8,032 nucleotides of DNA from Coxiellaceae bacterium (GTDB lineage: Bacteria > Pseudomonadota > Gammaproteobacteria > UBA9339). Position 1 is the first letter of the stretch; each line of letters starts with the position of its first letter. A model generated the notes under the pieces. That model saw only the letters and a program-made list of their open reading frames with translations. It ran no database searches and was not told the DNA's origin. Location of the stretch: positions 1-8,032 of the forward strand of contig PLMI01000059.1 in the NCBI GenBank assembly GCA_003142435.1. Reading direction: 5' to 3'. A program made the position numbers and the translations under genes. Of the stretch, positions 6,069-8,032 are shown piece by piece.

Positions 6069-6982
6069 ATAAAACATTTCAAAGAAATATTATTGGTCTT
6101 TATGGAGATCGTGGAAAACTATGGCTTGATCAACTGCCAGAATTGTTGAAAGAATTTGAGCAGAAGCTGGATATTAACATTCATCAGTCTTTTGATAATT
6201 TAAGTTTTAATTATGTTGCGCCGTGTACGTTGGCAGACGGCAAGCATGCGGTTTTTAAATGTGTAGTGCCAAATAAAGAATTAACCACAGAAATCGCAGC
6301 ACTAAAACATTTTAATGGTAACGGATGCGCTAAATTAATTAACTCAGATCCAGAGTCCAGGTGGGTAATTATCGAAAGATTAGAGCCCGGCGCTTTGTTG
6401 TCCTCAGTTAAAAACGATGAAATAGCAACGCGCACTTTTGTTAACGTCATGCAACAACTTCATAAATCAATTGAGCTTGACGATGAATTTCCAACAATTG
6501 AAACCTGGTTAAAAGGATTTGAACGTTTGCATCAAGAATTCAATGGTGGGACGGGACCTTTCCCAAAGGAACTTGTTGACTATGCTGAAAAGCTATCAAA
6601 AGAATTATTACAATCATCAAGCAAGCGAGTTTTATTGCATGGGGACTTGCATCATTACAACATATTATCAAGCAAACGAGATTTTTGGCTTGCCATCGAT
6701 CCCAAAGGTGTTATTGGGGAACCAGAATATGAAGTCGGTGCATTTATGAAAAACCCGATGCCAGGTCTAATGTTTTTAAATAATGTTGAAGAACTGCTTG
6801 TAAGACGTATTGATATTATTGCTGAAATGACAGGCTTTGATCGCCAAAGACTGCTTGCTTGGGCATTTGTAAAAGCCATATTGACCGCCTGGTGGTGCTA
6901 TGAAGGAAAAATTGATGGCATAAAGATATTATTGCCATATGCTGAAATATTGAAAAGTTTAATAAATGAAAGAATAAAATAA
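6059..6982 (+). CDS. Aminoglycoside/hydroxyurea kinase, APH(6)/StrB family
   Basis: This 307-residue cytosolic kinase belongs to the family that transfers phosphate from ATP to streptomycin or hydroxyurea. Visible motifs are a beta-strand lysine (Lys67 in AVFK), a likely partner Glu78, the catalytic loop HGDLHHYN at 194-201 (His194, Asp196, Asn201) and IDPKG at 213-217, whose Asp214 is the metal ligand. HGDLHHxNI followed by IDPxGxxGExxxE is the hallmark of the StrB/hydroxyurea-kinase group, distinct from the commoner IDWG/IDxGR kinases. The length fits, with an N-terminal extension of some 30 residues relative to plasmid StrB. A stop codon in frame at 6050-6052 rules out any upstream start, so ATG 6059 is firm. 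There is no ribosome binding site before it, and the start lies inside the preceding small ORF, so translational coupling is likely. The true substrate is unknown; chromosomal relatives need not confer resistance. No start-proximal damage is seen. Confidence 0.88.
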   Translation: MEINKTFQRNIIGLYGDRGKLWLDQLPELLKEFEQKLDINIHQSFDNLSFNYVAPCTLADGKHAVFKCVVPNKELTTEIAALKHFNGNGCAKLINSDPESRWVIIERLEPGALLSSVKNDEIATRTFVNVMQQLHKSIELDDEFPTIETWLKGFERLHQEFNGGTGPFPKELVDYAEKLSKELLQSSSKRVLLHGDLHHYNILSSKRDFWLAIDPKGVIGEPEYEVGAFMKNPMPGLMFLNNVEELLVRRIDIIAEMTGFDRQRLLAWAFVKAILTAWWCYEGKIDGIKILLPYAEILKSLINERIK

Positions 6983-7013
6983 TTGTATTTGATTCTATTT
7001 TGGAGAATACAAA

Positions 7014-8030
7014 ATGACAGCAAACAAAATCAAAGGCATCAGCCATATCACTACTGAACAAAGCGCTCTAAATTGGGCACTTCAATATTTAAAACTCGAG
7101 AAATCAGCAACAGAGTACGAGTGCAAAAAAATTACTGAAACATCATATTCAAATGTTTACAAGATTCAAACACTAAAAAATTCGTATTACCTCAAGCAAA
7201 CGCCGCCAGCTTTATTCACAGAGCCACAAATACTAAATTTTCTTACGCAACATGGTTGCAAAAATATTCCTGCAGTTGTCGCAACAAATAATGATTTATG
7301 TTGTTTTTTAATGATGGCAAGTGGTGATATTTCATTGCGTAAATATTTTAATAGCAATATTGATCTTGGTATGTTGAAGCAAGGGATTGCTAACTACACA
7401 TCAATTCAACGTTCAATGGAAAAACACACAACTGATTTATTGAGGCTAGGCGTACCTGATTGGCGTTTAGATAAATTTGCCACATTGTATTATCAATTAA
7501 TTCAGCAAGAACGGCTTTTATTAGATGATGGATTATCGAAAGATGAGATTGAACAATTGCATAAATTGTATCCGGTGTGCATTAAGTTATGTGATGAACT
7601 TGTTCAATACGCGATACCTGAAACCATCGGGCACTGTGATTTTCATGAAAATAATATGTTGCTGGATCAACAAACATCCACGATCAATATTATCGATTGG
7701 GGCGAAACAGTTATCACGCACCCATTTCTTTCATTACAAGGGTGCCTATGGAATGTCACCTATTTTTATAATGTAAAGCCAACTGATTCAATATACCATG
7801 AGCTACAAACACAATGTGTCACACCTTGGTTAAATCTCTATGCTGAAACAAAATTACTGCAAGCACTAAACATCGCCGCTAAACTTAATGGCATTTATGC
7901 TGCTTTGGGTTTTGCTCAGCTTTATGCAGCAACTGAAAATCAATTACGACTTGAGCATAATTGTCCGATTGCTGGCTGCTTGCGATCGTTCTTGCAAGTT
8001 ATAAAAAAAAACAGAGACATTGAAATATGA
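7014..8030 (+). CDS. APH/choline-kinase superfamily phosphotransferase
   Basis: This 338-residue kinase-like phosphotransferase is complete up to TGA 8028-8030. The fold markers are present in order: Lys61 (YYLK) and Glu70 (TEPQIL) of the ATP-binding lobe, the catalytic loop HCDFHENN at 207-214 (His207, Asp209, Asn214) and IDWG at 227-230 with metal ligand Asp228. This pattern is the general APH family (PF01636-like), not the StrB group of its neighbour, so the pair is not a recent tandem duplication. The substrate is unknown; small alcohols, aminoglycosides, macrolides or sugars are all possible in this superfamily. The start ATG 7014 has GGAG (7002-7005) eight bases upstream. A 31-base gap with no terminator after the StrB-like gene indicates co-transcription. 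Two Cys-rich spots (LCCF at 95-98 and scattered Cys) are unremarkable. Confidence 0.88.
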   Translation: MTANKIKGISHITTEQSALNWALQYLKLEKSATEYECKKITETSYSNVYKIQTLKNSYYLKQTPPALFTEPQILNFLTQHGCKNIPAVVATNNDLCCFLMMASGDISLRKYFNSNIDLGMLKQGIANYTSIQRSMEKHTTDLLRLGVPDWRLDKFATLYYQLIQQERLLLDDGLSKDEIEQLHKLYPVCIKLCDELVQYAIPETIGHCDFHENNMLLDQQTSTINIIDWGETVITHPFLSLQGCLWNVTYFYNVKPTDSIYHELQTQCVTPWLNLYAETKLLQALNIAAKLNGIYAALGFAQLYAATENQLRLEHNCPIAGCLRSFLQVIKKNRDIEI

Positions 8031-8032
8031 GT
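8027..8032 (+). CDS. Possible start of a next gene, cut by the window edge
   Basis: ATGAGT at 8027-8032 overlaps the TGA of the preceding kinase in the classic ATGA arrangement, which often marks translationally coupled operon genes. Only a weak purine run (AGAGA at 8013-8017) precedes it. Two codons cannot show whether the frame continues, so this is a pointer rather than a firm gene. Confidence 0.3.

Noticed and set aside
6211..6879. Minus-strand and shifted frames inside the two kinase genes
   Set aside because: They are shadows of strongly supported kinase genes, with no independent signals.

Overview
This is an AT-rich window (my estimate is roughly two thirds A+T) of ordinary bacterial gene structure, with standard start and stop codons and GGAG-type ribosome binding sites. 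The gene content suggests a low-GC gammaproteobacterium, possibly a host-associated one in or near the Legionellales: a CtpF/PMA-like P-type ATPase, a proline-rich orphan protein, a LysR regulator and aminoglycoside-phosphotransferase-like kinases. That placement is inference from protein flavour and base composition. No rRNA, tRNA, CRISPR array or insertion sequence was seen.

Layout, left to right. Positions 1-22 hold the first codons of a minus-strand gene that runs out of the window, with a strong ribosome binding site. Positions 171-2879 (minus) encode a 902-residue P-type cation ATPase. It diverges across a 73-base spacer from 2953-4038 (plus), a 361-residue proline-rich protein of unknown function. 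A strong bidirectional terminator (4054-4080) separates that gene from a convergent minus-strand orphan gene (4093-4605), which is interrupted by a single in-frame amber codon. The next 178-base spacer is divergent and holds a Fur-like box overlapping a perfect inverted repeat of LysR-box form, upstream of a LysR-type regulator (4784-5719).

From about 5829 onward there is a probable transcription unit. A near-consensus promoter has its -10 inside an inverted repeat, and a hairpin followed by a T-tract lies in the leader. Next comes a 41-codon ORF that looks like the amputated N-terminus of a YhcG/DUF1016-family nuclease. It overlaps by 10 bases a streptomycin/hydroxyurea-kinase-like gene of the APH(6) family (6059-6982). 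A second kinase of the broader APH/choline-kinase superfamily follows 31 bases later (7014-8030). An ATGA overlap at the right edge suggests yet another co-transcribed gene.

The genes do not form one obvious pathway. The most informative spots are the remodelled leader and truncated nuclease in front of the tandem kinases, the amber-broken orphan gene, and the stacked operator-like sites before the LysR gene. I see no convincing evidence for a wholly new biological system here. What is unusual is mostly regulatory architecture and signs of gene decay or recombination.
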